A stretch of 64,000 bases of DNA from Elephas maximus indicus (Eukaryota > Chordata > Mammalia > Proboscidea > Elephantidae): contig NC_064834.1 of NCBI RefSeq assembly GCF_024166365.1, positions 71,688,001 to 71,752,000 on the forward strand, given 5' to 3'. Shown piece after piece: positions 53,521-64,000 of the stretch. A model generated the notes under the pieces. It was not told where the DNA came from, ran no database searches, and saw nothing but the letters and a program-made list of their open reading frames with translations. The first letter of the stretch is position 1. Each line of letters opens with the position of its first letter. The position numbers and the translations under genes were made by a program.

Positions 53521-55235
53521 CTATAAAACAAAAAAAATAGATATACCTAAATGGTAATTATCTGCGTGTTTCCACACACACACGTTTTAAGCTATACCTT
53601 TGCTGCAGAATACAGCAGTTAAACCAAACCATCCTAGCTTCATGTCTTAATGTAACGTTGAACGGTACTGCTAACACTGAGATTTAATAGCGAATGAAAG
53701 CTGCCCTGCCCAAGGGAGTACCAACTCCTAACCTTAAGAACCCTCTTCCTGAGGTGCTGCTGCACAGATCTTCAAGTCAGCCCACCTGTCTACCCCCATT
53801 CTGCCCTTCCGTGTGTCCTTTGAATCCTTCCTTACGTCCTCCTGCAACTGCAATTTCCCCAGGCTTCAGAAGCCTTTGGATATAAAGGAGGTCTTATCAA
53901 ATTAAGGCCCAAATTATGGTGGCTCTTCAACTGTTACCTGCTTATCTGCAAGAAACCAGCCCTTTGCTTGGTCTTCCCTGGTTATTTCCGGGAGACCCTA
54001 GGGTCATGTCACCTGCTTCCTACTCTAGTCTTCCACTGATACCTTCTGCCTACTAAGCCACCTGAGGAAGACGCGCCAACGTGGCCATTCCTCCTCCTTC
54101 ACAGCCAGGATGCTGTTATTTGGTGCTGTAAAACCCTCAAGGAGCCACACCCGCTTTGATAGGATCACACTGTGTATCTGAGGAGGAATGAGGAAGCGGC
54201 TACTCATCTTCACTCCATGGTGCTCTATCCTCCTCTAGGCATCCAAGCTACCCTACTTAGATGCAGAATTGTACAAAGTACTTTGTTGAAAAAACTCCTT
54301 CAGCCCTTCATTTATAAATTTCTCCCTCCTCAGTGCTCAGGCCCCTTGGTCCACAGGGACAGGTGACTATAGGTTCCATCTCTCCTCCCAGGGCCATACA
54401 TACAAAAGTCTTCGTACCGTTTCCACCCCACTGGCTTCTCTGATACAGAGAGATATTATAGATACACGAACACTTATTACATGTAATGTGTCCCAGAAGG
54501 GGCTCAAAATAAATGTGGATCACAAGAAGATGGTAATACACTCAAAGACACAAGAGGCACATGTGATATGATGGAACAAGGCTAGGTAGCATCTGAGACA
54601 ATAGGGCAATCAAAGGTTTTCATACTGCATTCTGTTAAACCCAAGCAGCCCATGAAAGTCTGGTCTAGATTTATTTAAATGTATTTTAACTATTTTTAAA
54701 ACTGTCATAAAAAGCAACACAATCCCTCAGATGTCTTCCATAACCCGGCACGCGGGGGATCAATAACGCACGGGTTTACATTGGGTTCTAGGAACAAAGC
54801 TTCTTCTGCCATCCCTGAATATGTATTTGAGCGTCTTATAGAGTGGCATTAATTAGGAGGGTGGAGCTTCATGCTCATCTCTTTTAAAACAGAGTGTTTT
54901 CCTGCATATAATTGTACAAGTTGAGGTTCTGAAGCCTAGGGGGCAGTGGTTTACGTTAATGGTGGTGAAATAATTTGGAAAAGGCTAGTGAGAATGGTTG
55001 TCAAACTTGAAGAATGCAACCAATGTCACTAAATTGTACACGTGGAATTTCCCGAGTTGGTGTATGTTTTGCTATGTATATCTTCACCAAAAAAACAAAA
55101 GTATGTATACATACTTTTTAAAAGATTCTGTACAACATTGGACAAAATCCTTTCCCTCACTCTCAGGTTCCTCACCAGTAAAACTGGAGGAAAAAATCAT
55201 AGGATTGTTGGGAGGATTAAATGGCCTACCATTGT
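53521..55235. other. Unassigned DNA
   Basis: About 1.7 kb with no gene or named repeat; open frames at 53694-53885 and 54025-54541 lack recognised domains. Confidence 0.4.
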
Positions 55236-56228
55236 TACTATTAGGTGCTGTCAAGTTAGTTCCAACTCATAGTCGGTCCCTACGTATAAACAGAAAAAAA
55301 TGCTGCCATTCTCACAATCATTGTTACGTTTGAGCCCATTGTTGCAGCCACTGTGTCAATCCATCTCGTCGAGGGTCTTCCTCATTTTCACTGACCCTCT
55401 ACTTTACCAAGCATGAAGTCCTTCTCCAGGGACTGATCCCTCCTGGTAATATGTCCCAAGTATGTGAGATGCAGTCTCGCCATCCTTGCTTCTAAGGAGC
55501 ATTCTTCCAAGACAGAACTGTTGGTTCTTCTGGCAGTCCATGGTACATCCAATATTCTTTGCCAACACCATAATTCAAAGGCGTCAATTCTTCCTTGGCC
55601 TTCCTTATCCATTGTCCAGCTTTTACACGCATATGAGGCTTATTGAAAACGATATGGATTGGGTCAGGTGCACCGTAGTCCTTAAAGTGACATCTTTGCT
55701 TTTTAACACTTTAAAGAGGTCTTTTGCAGCAGATTTGCCCCAGGCAATTTGCCCGTGGGTGTTGATTGTGGATTCAGGTGAAATGAAATCCTTGACAACT
55801 TCAATCTTTTCTCCATTTATCATGATGTTGCTTATTGGTCCAGTTGTGAGGATTTTTGTTTTCATTATTTTGAGCTGTAATCCATACTGAAGGCTGTGGT
55901 CTTTGATCTTCACCAGTAAGTGCTTCAAAGTGCTCCTCTTCACCTTCTTAAGCAAGTTTTGTCATCTGCATATTGCAGGTTGTTAATGAGTCGTCCTCCA
56001 ATCCTGACTCCCCATTCTTCTTCATATAGTCCATCTCCTAGGACGATTTGCTCAGCATACAGATTGAATAGGTATGGTGAAAGGATACAACCCTGACGCA
56101 CACCTTTTCTGACTTTAAACCACGCAGTCTCCCCTTGCTCTGTTCGAATGACTGCCTCTTGTACAGGTTCCCCATGAGCACAACTAAGCGTTCTGGAATT
56201 CACATGCTTAGCAATGTTATCCATAATT
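55236..56228 (-). pseudogene. RTE LINE reverse transcriptase fragment
   Basis: Minus strand, 5'-truncated. From 56225 down the reading frame gives GVRQGCILSPYLFNLYAEQI, a conserved RT segment, then RLINNLQYADDKTCLRR with the YADD active-site motif. After a break near 55950, KTKILTTGPISNIMINGEK and STINTHG follow, then WTARRTNSSVLEECSLEARM in another frame, and the common 3' tail at 55236-55290 (AGGTGCTGTCAAGTTAGTTC). Two or more frameshifts and loss of the endonuclease half make it dead. The longest RTE copy here. Confidence 0.93.
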
Positions 56229-56261
56229 TAGCGTGCTGACTGGCACATAGTTAAAAATAAT

Positions 56262-56477
56262 AATAATAAAACTAAACGGTTGACATCCAGTCAATTCTGA
56301 CTCACGGCAACCCCATTTGTGTCAGAAAAGAACTGCTCCATGGGGTTTTCGACGACTGATTTTTCTAAAGCAGATCACCAGGACCTTCTTCCAAGGTGTC
56401 TCTGGGTAAACGCAAACCAACCTTTCAGTTAGCAACCAAGACTGTTAACCACTTGCACTGCCCAGGGACTCCTGGCA
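56262..56477 (-). mobile_element. AfroSINE, longer body subtype
   Basis: Minus strand: (AAT)n-rich tail, GACATCCAGTCAATTCTGAC, body CATGGGGTTTTCGACGACTG and AGGACCTTCTTCCAAGGTGT, head CAACCTTTCAGTTAGCAACC then CACTGCCCAGGGACTCC. It sits 35 bp from the truncated 5' end of the RTE copy. Confidence 0.9.
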
Positions 56478-57049
56478 CAGTAAGAGCTCAATAAACATTA
56501 GTTTGCTGTTTTTTGTTTTTTTTTTTAATTACACTGTCTCCAGCCTATCCTACTCACTCAACCTTGTAGGAAGATTCATACCCCCAAAACAAACCAAGCT
56601 TTTTCACATTTCCATACTCTTACCTGGGTTGCTCCCGCTACCTGGAACACACTCCCTTCTTCTTCAATATCCTGCATGAGTGAGGCCACCTCCTTGGAGA
56701 ATCATATTCTCCCCATTTCTTGCAGACAGGGCAGTCTCTCCCCGGCATGTCCTCCCAGTGCTGGGACGCCCCTCTCCATTTCTTACAGGCCTTATAAAGT
56801 GCAGAACGGTAATGGGCTTTCATATCGACCTTCCTCTCCAGACTGTGAGCTTCTCATCAGTGGGGTGCACCCCTCCTTCTCTGGACCTTCAGTGCAAAGG
56901 GCAGCCCCTGGTAAAGGGCAGACACTCCAGAAAAAAACAAAAAAAAAAAAAGCCCTACTGTTTTAAAAACAGACTGAATGAAGGAAAGGCTTTAAGGACA
57001 TGAGTAAAGAAAAACCCAAACGATTCTCACAGATCATAGGAGCTGTGAG
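56478..57049. other. Unassigned DNA
   Basis: No gene; a short run of A at 56938-56951. The open frames at 56676-57003 carry no recognised domain. Confidence 0.35.
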
Positions 57050-57283
57050 AAAGCCAGGTGCCGTTGAGTTGGCTCGAACTTGCGGAGATCTGTGTATGTC
57101 AGAGTCAGCCTGTGCTTCATAGGGTTTTCAGTAGCTGATTTCTTTTCTTTTTTTTTTTTTTTTTTGATACCTTGGATGACTGGGACTTTCTTGCTAGGTG
57201 CCTCTGGGTGAGCTTGAACCTCAACCTTCCAGTTAGCAGCTGAGAATGTCAACTGTTTGCAGTACCCAGGGACTCCGGAAACT
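57050..57283 (-). mobile_element. AfroSINE, longer body subtype, with internal T19 run
   Basis: Minus strand: tail GTGCCGTTGAGTTGGCTCGA, body CATAGGGTTTTCAGTAGCTG, then a T-rich expansion at 57141-57166, and head CAACCTTCCAGTTAGCAGCT with CAGTACCCAGGGACTCC. Confidence 0.87.
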
Positions 57284-58005
57284 GCAAGAACCAGGATGGA
57301 AAGGACGAGTCAGGTGGAAAGACTGTACGGATGAGGTGAGAGTTAGGATGGGACTTGAAGAATGAGCAGAATTTGATTCTAGGTCCCCGTGTCCTCATTT
57401 TGTCTCCATCCATCTGTTCATTCACCCATGCAGAAACAGGAACTGAGTGTGATTACGTCGTGTTAGGAGCTCTCCTGGGCCCCCATATGTTTGAGATGGG
57501 GGTGTCTGCCCGAGAGACCTCACATCTGCCTTTGGTCCTCGCCCTCCTGCAACCCCCTCCCAGTGTCCTGGTCTATAGCTGCTCCTCATCAACAGATGCT
57601 TCTCTCCCCATGGAGGGAGCTGTTTATCATCCCAAGCTGATGGGCCTGTAATACGTGGAAATGAGAACAATATGAGGGTCTCAAAGTACTTTGTTGGCTT
57701 ACGGGGTTCAAAGCCACATCAGATCTAAAGCTGTTGTAGATTTGTTCTCATCTTAGTTTTCGTGCCTTTGGTCACAATCTGCTTCCCACCATCTTCCAAA
57801 CACACTCCCCAAGAGTGGGAGCTGAAAAATTAGCCCCGGCATTTTTTCTTTGATTAGTCAATTAAATACCCCTAGGAATTTTCAAGGATGTTAAAATTCT
57901 TATTTCCTGAGTCTTTATAACTACAGCTCTCAATAATGATCCTCAGCTCATCATTGTCATCAATAAGAGTTAGAATAAAAAAAAATTTGCAAACACTTTT
58001 GAGTG
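57284..58005. other. Unassigned DNA
   Basis: No gene or named repeat; open frames at 57355-57670 have no recognised domain. Confidence 0.35.
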
Positions 58006-58009
58006 TGCA

Positions 58010-58190
58010 AATTCCTTTTGAAAACATGATCTCTTTCGATCTTCTCAAAAACCTGTGAGTTGTACACTATTACTCCCAGTTTGCAGCCAAGTAAACTAAG
58101 GCCCAGAGAAGTAAAATGGCTTGCCCAAGCTCAGATGTTCATAATTTATGGAGTCAAGATTATATCTTAGCCCTTTTATTTCCCAAGCTT
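58010..58190 (-). mobile_element. MIR SINE
   Basis: CTTCTCAAAAACCTGTGAGT, CTATTACTCCCAGTTTGCAG, ACTAAGGCCCAGAGAAGTAA and TGGCTTGCCCAAGCTCAGAT are reversed MIR core in order. Confidence 0.85.
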
Positions 58191-58766
58191 CTGATATTTC
58201 TACTCATCTGTAAGAGCTTTACCAAAATCATAGGAACAAGTTATATATTATTAATGTGATTGAATTACTCAACAATATTATTCGCCAACAGGTTAGTAAT
58301 GGTTAAAATTTGGTGAGCAGAGCCCCCTGCCCTGGTTTCTAATTCTCTTTTAACTTTTTTCATATTTAATTTCTTGGACGCCAACTACTTGGCAAGCGAT
58401 CCAAACAAAATTTCAAACCAAAGCTGTACCCTTGATGAAATGACTCTTTTCCCAAAATAGCACACGGGCAAACTGTTACACGTTGTGCTCAATGACCAGG
58501 GACACAGCTGGTGAAAAGCTCCATATAAAGTTCTTCTATTTGCTGAGATGTTTTTGTGATTGGTCCTTGTGGATTGCGCTTAATAATTTAGTCACGCAAT
58601 CTTAGGCAGTATATTGCTTCCACAATGCTAATTTAAACCATGTCGGTGTGCTTGCAATATGACTGACAATAGCCAAAATTTAAAAAACAAACAAAAAAAA
58701 AAGAATCCATTCTTCAAATTAAATGTACTATCCATCTGTGAACATCATGCTTGAGTTGCTAGTTAA
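58191..58766. other. Repeat-free block; possible conserved sequence
   Basis: 58380-58680 (GGATTGCGCTTAATAATTTA, GTCACGCAATCTTAGGCAGT, CAATGCTAATTTAAACCATG) shows no transposon signature and an AT-rich, motif-dense texture. No open frame. Confidence 0.3.
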
Positions 58767-58768
58767 AA

Positions 58769-58934
58769 GTTTTCTCTCTCCCTGTCTCCGTTTCTCTCTT
58801 CTCAGTCTCTCTCTCTCTCACCATCTTTCTCCTCCTTCCTTCCTCTCTCCATTTCTCTCTCCTCTCTCCCTCCCTCACTATCTCCCTCTTCCTTTTCCTC
58901 CTGTCTCTCCCTCTTCTCTCTCCCCCTCTTTCAC
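58769..58934 (+). repeat. Polypyrimidine (TC/CCT) tract
   Basis: About 165 bp almost wholly C and T (TCTCTCTCCCTGTCTCCG through CTCTCCCCCTCTTTCAC) with scattered single A or G. The minus-strand frame gives an Arg/Glu/Lys-rich peptide that is a by-product. Confidence 0.95.
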
Positions 58935-59554
58935 ACGCACACACAATGCCTGCTGGATAACTTCCAAGCGTCTAACATACACTTTACTGAAACAGGCTGG
59001 ATTGGACCACACACACAATAGCAAATTGCCTAAATAAGTCAGATGCATAAGCAACAGCCACTCAAGTGCAGAGAATGTTTAAACTTCAGAGGGGGAAAAA
59101 AAAAAACAATAAATTGAGGCACAACCTTCCTTCCTAAGTGATTCCTTATTGAGGCTTCTGCTCTGAGTTAGGAGAGGGATGTCGGAGGGCCGTACATAAC
59201 TGGGGCCCATCCTGAATTCTCCCTTTCTCCAGGACAACTACAGTGGCTCCCTGGGAAGGTCAGCCCTGGGTGACAGAGAGGTCATACTCTGCACCAGGGG
59301 AAGGGCCAGAAGCTGGGTTACATCGTCCTTCAACGTACTAGAGTATCCTTGAGACCCCTGAGAAAGACCTGCCTCCAGGTTTCAAGGCTATTCTCATGCC
59401 CTCCCATTTGTTCTTCATTACCTGCCAGGCAACAGATATCAGACACAGCCAGAGACAGGCGGCCCCACTCTTGTTCCTTCTCTTTATTGGAATCTAGACT
59501 TGAATGGCACCTACTCTAGGTGTTTCCCAAGCTCTCTGTGGAGGACCAGACTGT
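58935..59554. other. Unassigned DNA
   Basis: No gene or named repeat. Confidence 0.35.
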
Positions 59555-59942
59555 GGTTCCCAATGCTCTGTTCCCTGGTAGTAGGATCTCCCATCCACAC
59601 CCTCGCCAGGTGACATCCTCTACCTTCTGATGTCAGCCTGGGGACTTGCTATGGTCAGTGGAATGGAGACATAAGTGAGAGTGGGCCAGTTCCAAGCTCA
59701 GCTCCTGAGCTAGTACATGTTTATTCTCACCCTCTTGCTTCACTGTGAGCCACCACAAGAAGAACATGCCCAGATTATCCCTGGTCCAAGGTGAATGAAG
59801 AGCCCTATTGGTAGCCTGGAGCCTGGCCAGGTTAATCCTATAAGTGAAAAAACTCATTCTTTTTTCGTTGTAAGTCACTGAGATTTTACAGTTGCTTGTT
59901 ATAGAGCCAAAAAAAAAAAAAAAAAAACTAATACACTAATCT
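59555..59942 (+). mobile_element. MLT1-type LTR, decayed
   Basis: GACTTGCTATGGTCAGTGGA, GTGAGCCACCACAAGAAGAA, CATGCCCAGATTATCCCTGG and the right end GTAAGTCACTGAGATTTTAC, AGTTGCTTGTTATAGAGCC then ACTAATAC, follow MLT1 order. An A19 run at 59911 lies just before the end. Confidence 0.65.
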
Positions 59943-60024
59943 AAAATAGCCCATCAGGCTTTCTATTACAGAATGAAAACTTTTGTATTTGTAGAATGTT
60001 TTTTCTGATTTACTTATCTATTGC

Positions 60025-60140
60025 CCACTTTCTTCCACTATGATATAAGCTCCATGAGGGCACTGTATTCCCTGCTCTTAACAGTTCCTGACACATAGCA
60101 GACACTCAAAAATTTTTCCTAAGTGAATTAATGGAATCCC
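60025..60140 (+). mobile_element. L2 3' end
   Basis: TGATATAAGCTCCATGAGGG, GCTCTTAACAGTTCCTGACA, CATAGCAGACACTCAAAAAT, AAGTGAATTAATGGA: standard L2 terminus. Confidence 0.85.
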
Positions 60141-60377
60141 CTTTCTTAACATTTGAAAGGATTTGTATGTTCTGCAACCTGAAGGCTCAAATCCTCTGAG
60201 GTCTGACACAAAAGCCCTATATTTTCTTTTGTTGTTTTTTTGGTTTAAAAATCAGCCAGCGGTATTTCGGGCAAACTCATCAGAAATATAGACGCTCCCA
60301 TGAAACCAATAACCAAATGGTTATGTACTATAATAGGAAAATATCAACTGGTCTTATTGTGACACCAGGGTTAAGAT

Positions 60378-60482
60378 TATCATGATGATGATGATGGTAG
60401 CGATGGTGATGATGGTGGTGATACTGATGATTGTGATGGCAGTGATAGTGTTGATGGTGATGGTGGTGGTGGTGGTGATGGA
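60378..60482 (+). repeat. (GAT/GGT)n trinucleotide array
   Basis: ATCATGATGATGATGATGGT and later GATGGTGGTGGTGGTGGTGA, about 100 bp, mostly in one triplet phase with GAT, GGT and GTG units. Confidence 0.93.
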
Positions 60483-60805
60483 AAAAACCATGACAAGTAC
60501 AATAGATGGTGGTTACTGTGGTTGCTGATACTCAGAGAAATGGGCTGCGGGACCTGTTTCAGACCCAGGCTGGGCACAGCAGCTCAGTGTGAATTAAGAC
60601 CTCAATCCCAACTCCTTTTAGCAGCCATGGAATTCCAGAAAAACACTGAAGTTACGTCAACATGTACACAGCAAAGTGTCACATTAAAGCAATTAACTGG
60701 GTGATGTAGGCATTAATTCTCAATTCTCTGATATGTCACTCAAACGAGGCAGATAATTTATTTGAACTATGTGGCCTCATGAAAAAAAATGACTGTCGAA
60801 CCAGA
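60483..60805. other. Unique-looking DNA
   Basis: No transposon or gene. 60600-60760 (AACACTGAAGTTACGTCAAC, ATTAAAGCAATTAACTGGGT) has a TTACGTCA CRE-like site at 60650-60657. Confidence 0.35.
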
Positions 60806-60809
60806 AAGA

Positions 60810-60925
60810 AGGGCTTTGATTTCTAGTCCTGCCTCTTCCTAGCACTATAGCCATGGGCAAGTCACTCAACTTCTGGGACCCTCGGAGTTCTTAGAAGTAA
60901 AGTGGAGATAACTGACTGGAAAAAG
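60810..60925 (+). mobile_element. MIR SINE
   Basis: TTTCTAGTCCTGCCTCTTCC, CATGGGCAAGTCACTCAACT, then TTCTTAGAAGTAAAGTGGAG: MIR core, plus orientation. Confidence 0.82.
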
Positions 60926-61059
60926 TAGTTCCCTCTAGTCACTATTTATTGCTGTGTCTTCCTTGTTAGTGCTTCTCACTGCTTAAACCTATCTTATTCC
61001 TTTCACTTGTTTTTAACTGAACACCTTCCCCAACAAGACCGAAGTTTCTTGAAGGCAGG

Positions 61060-61160
61060 AAAACCTCAAGGGTCCTACTCATGGATATATCTCCAGGGCC
61101 TGGTACATAGCAGAGATGCAATGAGTATTTGTGGGACAAATGAGCAAAGGACTGAATAAA
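61060..61160 (+). mobile_element. L2 3' end
   Basis: ATATATCTCCAGGGCCTGGT, ACATAGCAGAGATGCAATGA, GTATTTGTGGGACAAATGAG: L2 terminal segment. Confidence 0.82.
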
Positions 61161-61164
61161 TCTC

Positions 61165-61305
61165 ATTAAACGCATTAATCCTATTTTGTAGCTGCAGTAT
61201 CCAAGGCCCACAGAGATGAAAGACTTGTTTACTGTCACGCTTGGTAGGAGGTGGAGGAGATTCAAACCAAGGTCTGTTTGATTCTGAAGCCCATGATTTT
61301 TTGAG
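61165..61305 (-). mobile_element. MIR SINE
   Basis: TTAATCCTATTTTGTAGCTG, AAGGCCCACAGAGATGAAAG, GTAGGAGGTGGAGGAGATTC, AAACCAAGGTCTGTTTGATT then CTGAAGCCC: reversed MIR through the head. Confidence 0.83.
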
Positions 61306-61434
61306 GACACCACTCGGTCTACCAGGAGAAATCAGTAGCCTATGTGTCTGTGAAAGGCACAGCATCGCTCAGGGAAAAAAGAAAAAAAAAAAAAAGCAGG
61401 ATCCTATAAGGCCTAGAAGGTCCTGCCTGCTTTA

Positions 61435-61910
61435 GCCCTGCTTCTTTTTTCACCTCTTCTCATACCACGCTCCTCACTCATTAACTTCCGGGTACATCAG
61501 CCTTCTCTCTGTCCCTTAAACACACAGAACTTGTTCCTACCTCTGGGCCTTTGCCCTGGCTTTTGTCTATACCTGGAATATTCTTGTCCCAGGTCTTCCC
61601 AGGTGTGGCATTTTCTTATCATTTGATTTTCAGTTCAAATAGCAGGTTCTCAAAAAGGCATTCCCTGATGACATCACCTACAGGAGCCTCTTACCTCCAC
61701 CTGTCCCCTCACGTATTTTCTGGCTCTCACCTGTTTTAATTTCTTCACAGCATTTTCAATACCTGAACTGATCTGATGTGTTCTTACACGTATATTGTCT
61801 GAGCTTGCCTTGCCAGCAGAATAAAAGACTCGCGAGAGACAGATGCATCTGCAGCACTGGGGGCCTCACCCAGCACATAGTAGGTGCTCAGTTACCACTT
61901 ACTGTGTGAC
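61435..61910 (+). mobile_element. L2 3' region, longest L2 copy
   Basis: CTCTGGGCCTTTGCCCTGGC, CCTGGAATATTCTTGTCCCA, GTTCAAATAGCAGGTTCTCA, AAAGGCATTCCCTGATGACA, TTAATTTCTTCACAGCATTT, then CACATAGTAGGTGCTCAGTT: about 470 bp of L2 in order. A short patch CAGCAGAATAAAAGACTC replaces the usual AGACTGTAAGCTCC segment. Confidence 0.9.
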
Positions 61911-62023
61911 TAGTACTATACCACAAATCTACTGCAAGCCAATTTCTGCTCTAGATTTTAAAGAGAAAAAGTCCTTCCTCACAAGCAGTTGCTGTATGTT
62001 GAAACCATAAAAAATGGATTTAA

Positions 62024-62227
62024 AAGGCTGCCGTCAAGTCAATTTTCAACTCATGGCAACCCCTCGTGACACAGCAGAACTGCCCTCATAGGGTTTTCTA
62101 GGCTTTTTTTTTAATCTTTATGGAACCAGATTACCAGGTCTTTCCCCTACAGAGTTGCTGGGTGGGTTCGAACTATCAACCTTTTAGCCAGCAGCTAAGC
62201 ACTTAACCATTGTGTCACAAGGGCTCC
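62024..62227 (-). mobile_element. AfroSINE, longer body subtype
   Basis: Minus strand: tail GCTGCCGTCAAGTCAATTTT, body CCCTCATAGGGTTTTCTAGG, head CAACCTTTTAGCCAGCAGCT then TGTGTCACAAGGGCTCC. Confidence 0.9.
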
Positions 62228-62299
62228 TTCAAAAAGTTGTTACTAAGGCCCAAATGAAACAGCACTTCCTTATAATTTTTATCCAAAATCCAGATTACC

Positions 62300-62615
62300 A
62301 CAGTGACATCATTCATTCTTTTGTCTATCCAAAAAAGATTGACTGCACACTTACTGTGTCCTGGGGCAGAAGTTATGGCAATGAAAAGATAGTTACTGCC
62401 CTCATAGAACTTGGAGCCAAAGGCAGAGGTGGGACCACGTGATTATGAGAAAATGGGGCATGGCCGTGACGGGAAAAGCTGTGGCAGCACAGAGCAGGGC
62501 CACCTAATCTGACACAGGAGTCAGGGAAAGTCAGAGGTGGAGGATGACATTGAAGCTGAGAACTCACAGAAGTCATAAGGAGGTTTACTTCAGGTAGAGG
62601 GGACATGCGTGTGAA
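62300..62615 (-). mobile_element. L2 3' region, antisense
   Basis: CATTCATTCTTTTGTCTATC, GCACACTTACTGTGTCCTGG, TACTGCCCTCATAGAACTTG, then GGAGTCAGGGAAAGTCAGAG and GAGGATGACATTGAAGCTGA: reversed L2 terminus and upstream part. Confidence 0.83.
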
Positions 62616-63211
62616 GATGACAAACAATGAATCCAGCGGCCCTAGGAGCACTGCAAATGAGCCTGGGCGTCAGGTGTCCGCATTCGAAACACAGAGCCAT
62701 GTTCTTCACTCCACACTTTTGTTACGTATACAGCCATCTGGGTAATTTTCTATATTTCCATTTTTGATAAAGACATGACTGCAGAGATAGTTCTCTCCTC
62801 TAAGAAAAACAGCAGCAATATGACACATTACAAATGGACACGCAGTCTCGGGGCAGGGAGGACCATAGGGAGTGGTGTGGACTGTGGATTCGGGTGAGCA
62901 CGGGCTCTGTCTAAAGGCAGCATCTGATTATTGCCATGTGGGGATGCAAGCCCAGTGTTGCCAGAGCTTTTGAGTTTTCAAGAGAATCTAGAAATCCAGA
63001 CTCTTATGTGAAAATCTCTTTTTTATGTTAACTCAGAAAGTATTTAAACAGTATATACAAACCAAACAAATCACATTTATAGGCAGCGTCAGGCCTGTGG
63101 ACCCATAAAATGGGATACAAAATTAAAAAATTCGGAACACGCTCATTTTGAATTTGATAGGATTGATAATGTTTGAAACTACCATTCCCCACCTTGAAAA
63201 TGTCTACCAAT
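62616..63211. other. Unassigned DNA
   Basis: No gene or named repeat. Confidence 0.35.
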
Positions 63212-63412
63212 TACCAGTTGCTACTGAGTTGACTCCAACTCGTGGTGACCGCATGTGTGTCAGAGTCGAACTCTGCTCCACAGGGTTTTCAATGGCTGAT
63301 ATTTTGGAAGTAGATCACCAGACCTTTCATCCGAGGCACCCCTGGGTAGACTCAGACCTCAACCTCTCAGCAGCAGAGGATGTTAACCTTTTGCACCACC
63401 CTGAAAGTGCCT
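63212..63412 (-). mobile_element. AfroSINE, longer body subtype
   Basis: Minus strand: tail GTTGCTACTGAGTTGACTCC, body CACAGGGTTTTCAATGGCTG and GTAGATCACCAGACCTTTCA, head CAACCTCTCAGCAGCAGAGG then TTTTGCACCACCC. Confidence 0.9.
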
Positions 63413-64000
63413 ACCGGACAGTAACAACAATAACCTACTCTACAATAGAAAGTAGGTAATAAGGATTTTACCACAAGCTTAAATAATGGCATAATACTGA
63501 TAACATATTTTTTTCAGAATTACTATAATTATTATTATTACTATAATTATTACTTAGGTATGAACTAAGTTGAATGGACAATTGCTAGGGTTCTAAGTGC
63601 AAAAACGTGTTCATTTTTTAAATTTATGATTGCAAAAATGTAGATTTACAGGAAACCTGATGAGGTTAATGTGAAATGTATCAGCCTAGCATCACAAATT
63701 TAAATGTGATACGGAATGCCGCAAGAAAAAAATGTAAACCCCTCCCTGCCTTCTTAGCCTGGGGGTGGTCTTTTCTTATATATTTTCCCCCATTTTGCAA
63801 GTAAGAAATCCACTGAGCAAATGGTTTTCGTTCAACTGTCCAACTCAAACACCCTTGTCATTCTTCAGCAAGAGCTTTATTTAGAAGTTCCCAGAGAAAT
63901 GAAAGTGAGAAAACCCAGTTCAGAAAGGGACTGGATAGAAAGAGCTCCATTAACACAGCTGCTGGGCCTGGAAAGTCAACAAAGCCTGAGAATGTGTTTT
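63413..64000. other. Unassigned DNA with ATT-rich patch
   Basis: ATTACTATAATTATTATTAT at about 63521-63555 is a short AT-rich simple repeat. The rest shows no gene or named transposon. Confidence 0.4.

Noticed and set aside
54745..54775. CpG cluster (GGCACGCGGGGGATCAATAA, then CGCACGG) as a promoter island
   Set aside because: Only a handful of CpGs within 30 bp; far too short for a CpG island.

Overview
The window looks like repeat-rich, gene-poor mammalian nuclear DNA from an afrotherian, most likely an elephant or close relative. The evidence is about 26 copies or fragments of tRNA-headed SINEs of the AfroSINE type, several RTE-clade LINE fragments whose 3' tail matches the SINE tail, and old placental repeats (MIR, L2, MER5A, MER20, MLT1-like and MLT2-like LTRs, L1M-type L1). 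I recognise no protein-coding exon, RNA gene, bacterial system or CRISPR array. All long open frames lie in a minisatellite, in alternating TG DNA, or in sense or antisense frames of transposons.

Layout. 1-2550: sequence I cannot assign, with one MER20. 2550-6480: nested insertions. A solo LTR sits inside an L1 with a clean 5-bp target duplication; a tRNA-Gly-headed SINE is split by an MLT2-like LTR, which is itself split by a MaLR-type LTR. 6480-16850: MaLR-type LTR, AfroSINEs, MER5A, MIR and long unassigned stretches. 16850-19540: a 1.9-kb minisatellite (core CATCC[G/A]CTCACAC) running into degenerate CA-rich DNA. 20350-20620: a TG-rich alternating purine-pyrimidine block. 20830-21345: AT-rich, repeat-free and possibly conserved. 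21380-30400: LTRs, an internally deleted RTE, SINEs, an L1 tail. 30480-44000: L1, SINEs, MER5A, two copies of a short unclassified repeat and the first of three copies of a polyadenylated retroposon ('unit A'). 44090-52600: the densest nest: unit A copy 2, an RTE with an LTR inside it, then one antisense L1 spread over about 6.2 kb and broken by an RTE, SINEs and a 1.84-kb unit A/L1 chimera. 52600-64000: antisense RTE with a reverse transcriptase core, SINEs, L2, MIR, a polypyrimidine tract and a GAT/GGT array.

How the parts relate. No genes act together here; the history is one of retroposition. L1-type elements carry poly(A) and 8-16 bp target duplications. RTE and the SINEs share the same 3' tail, consistent with SINEs borrowing RTE machinery. 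LTRs are solo copies. Family names come from recognising consensus features by eye, without a repeat library, so element ends are accurate to about 10 bases unless a target-site duplication is stated.
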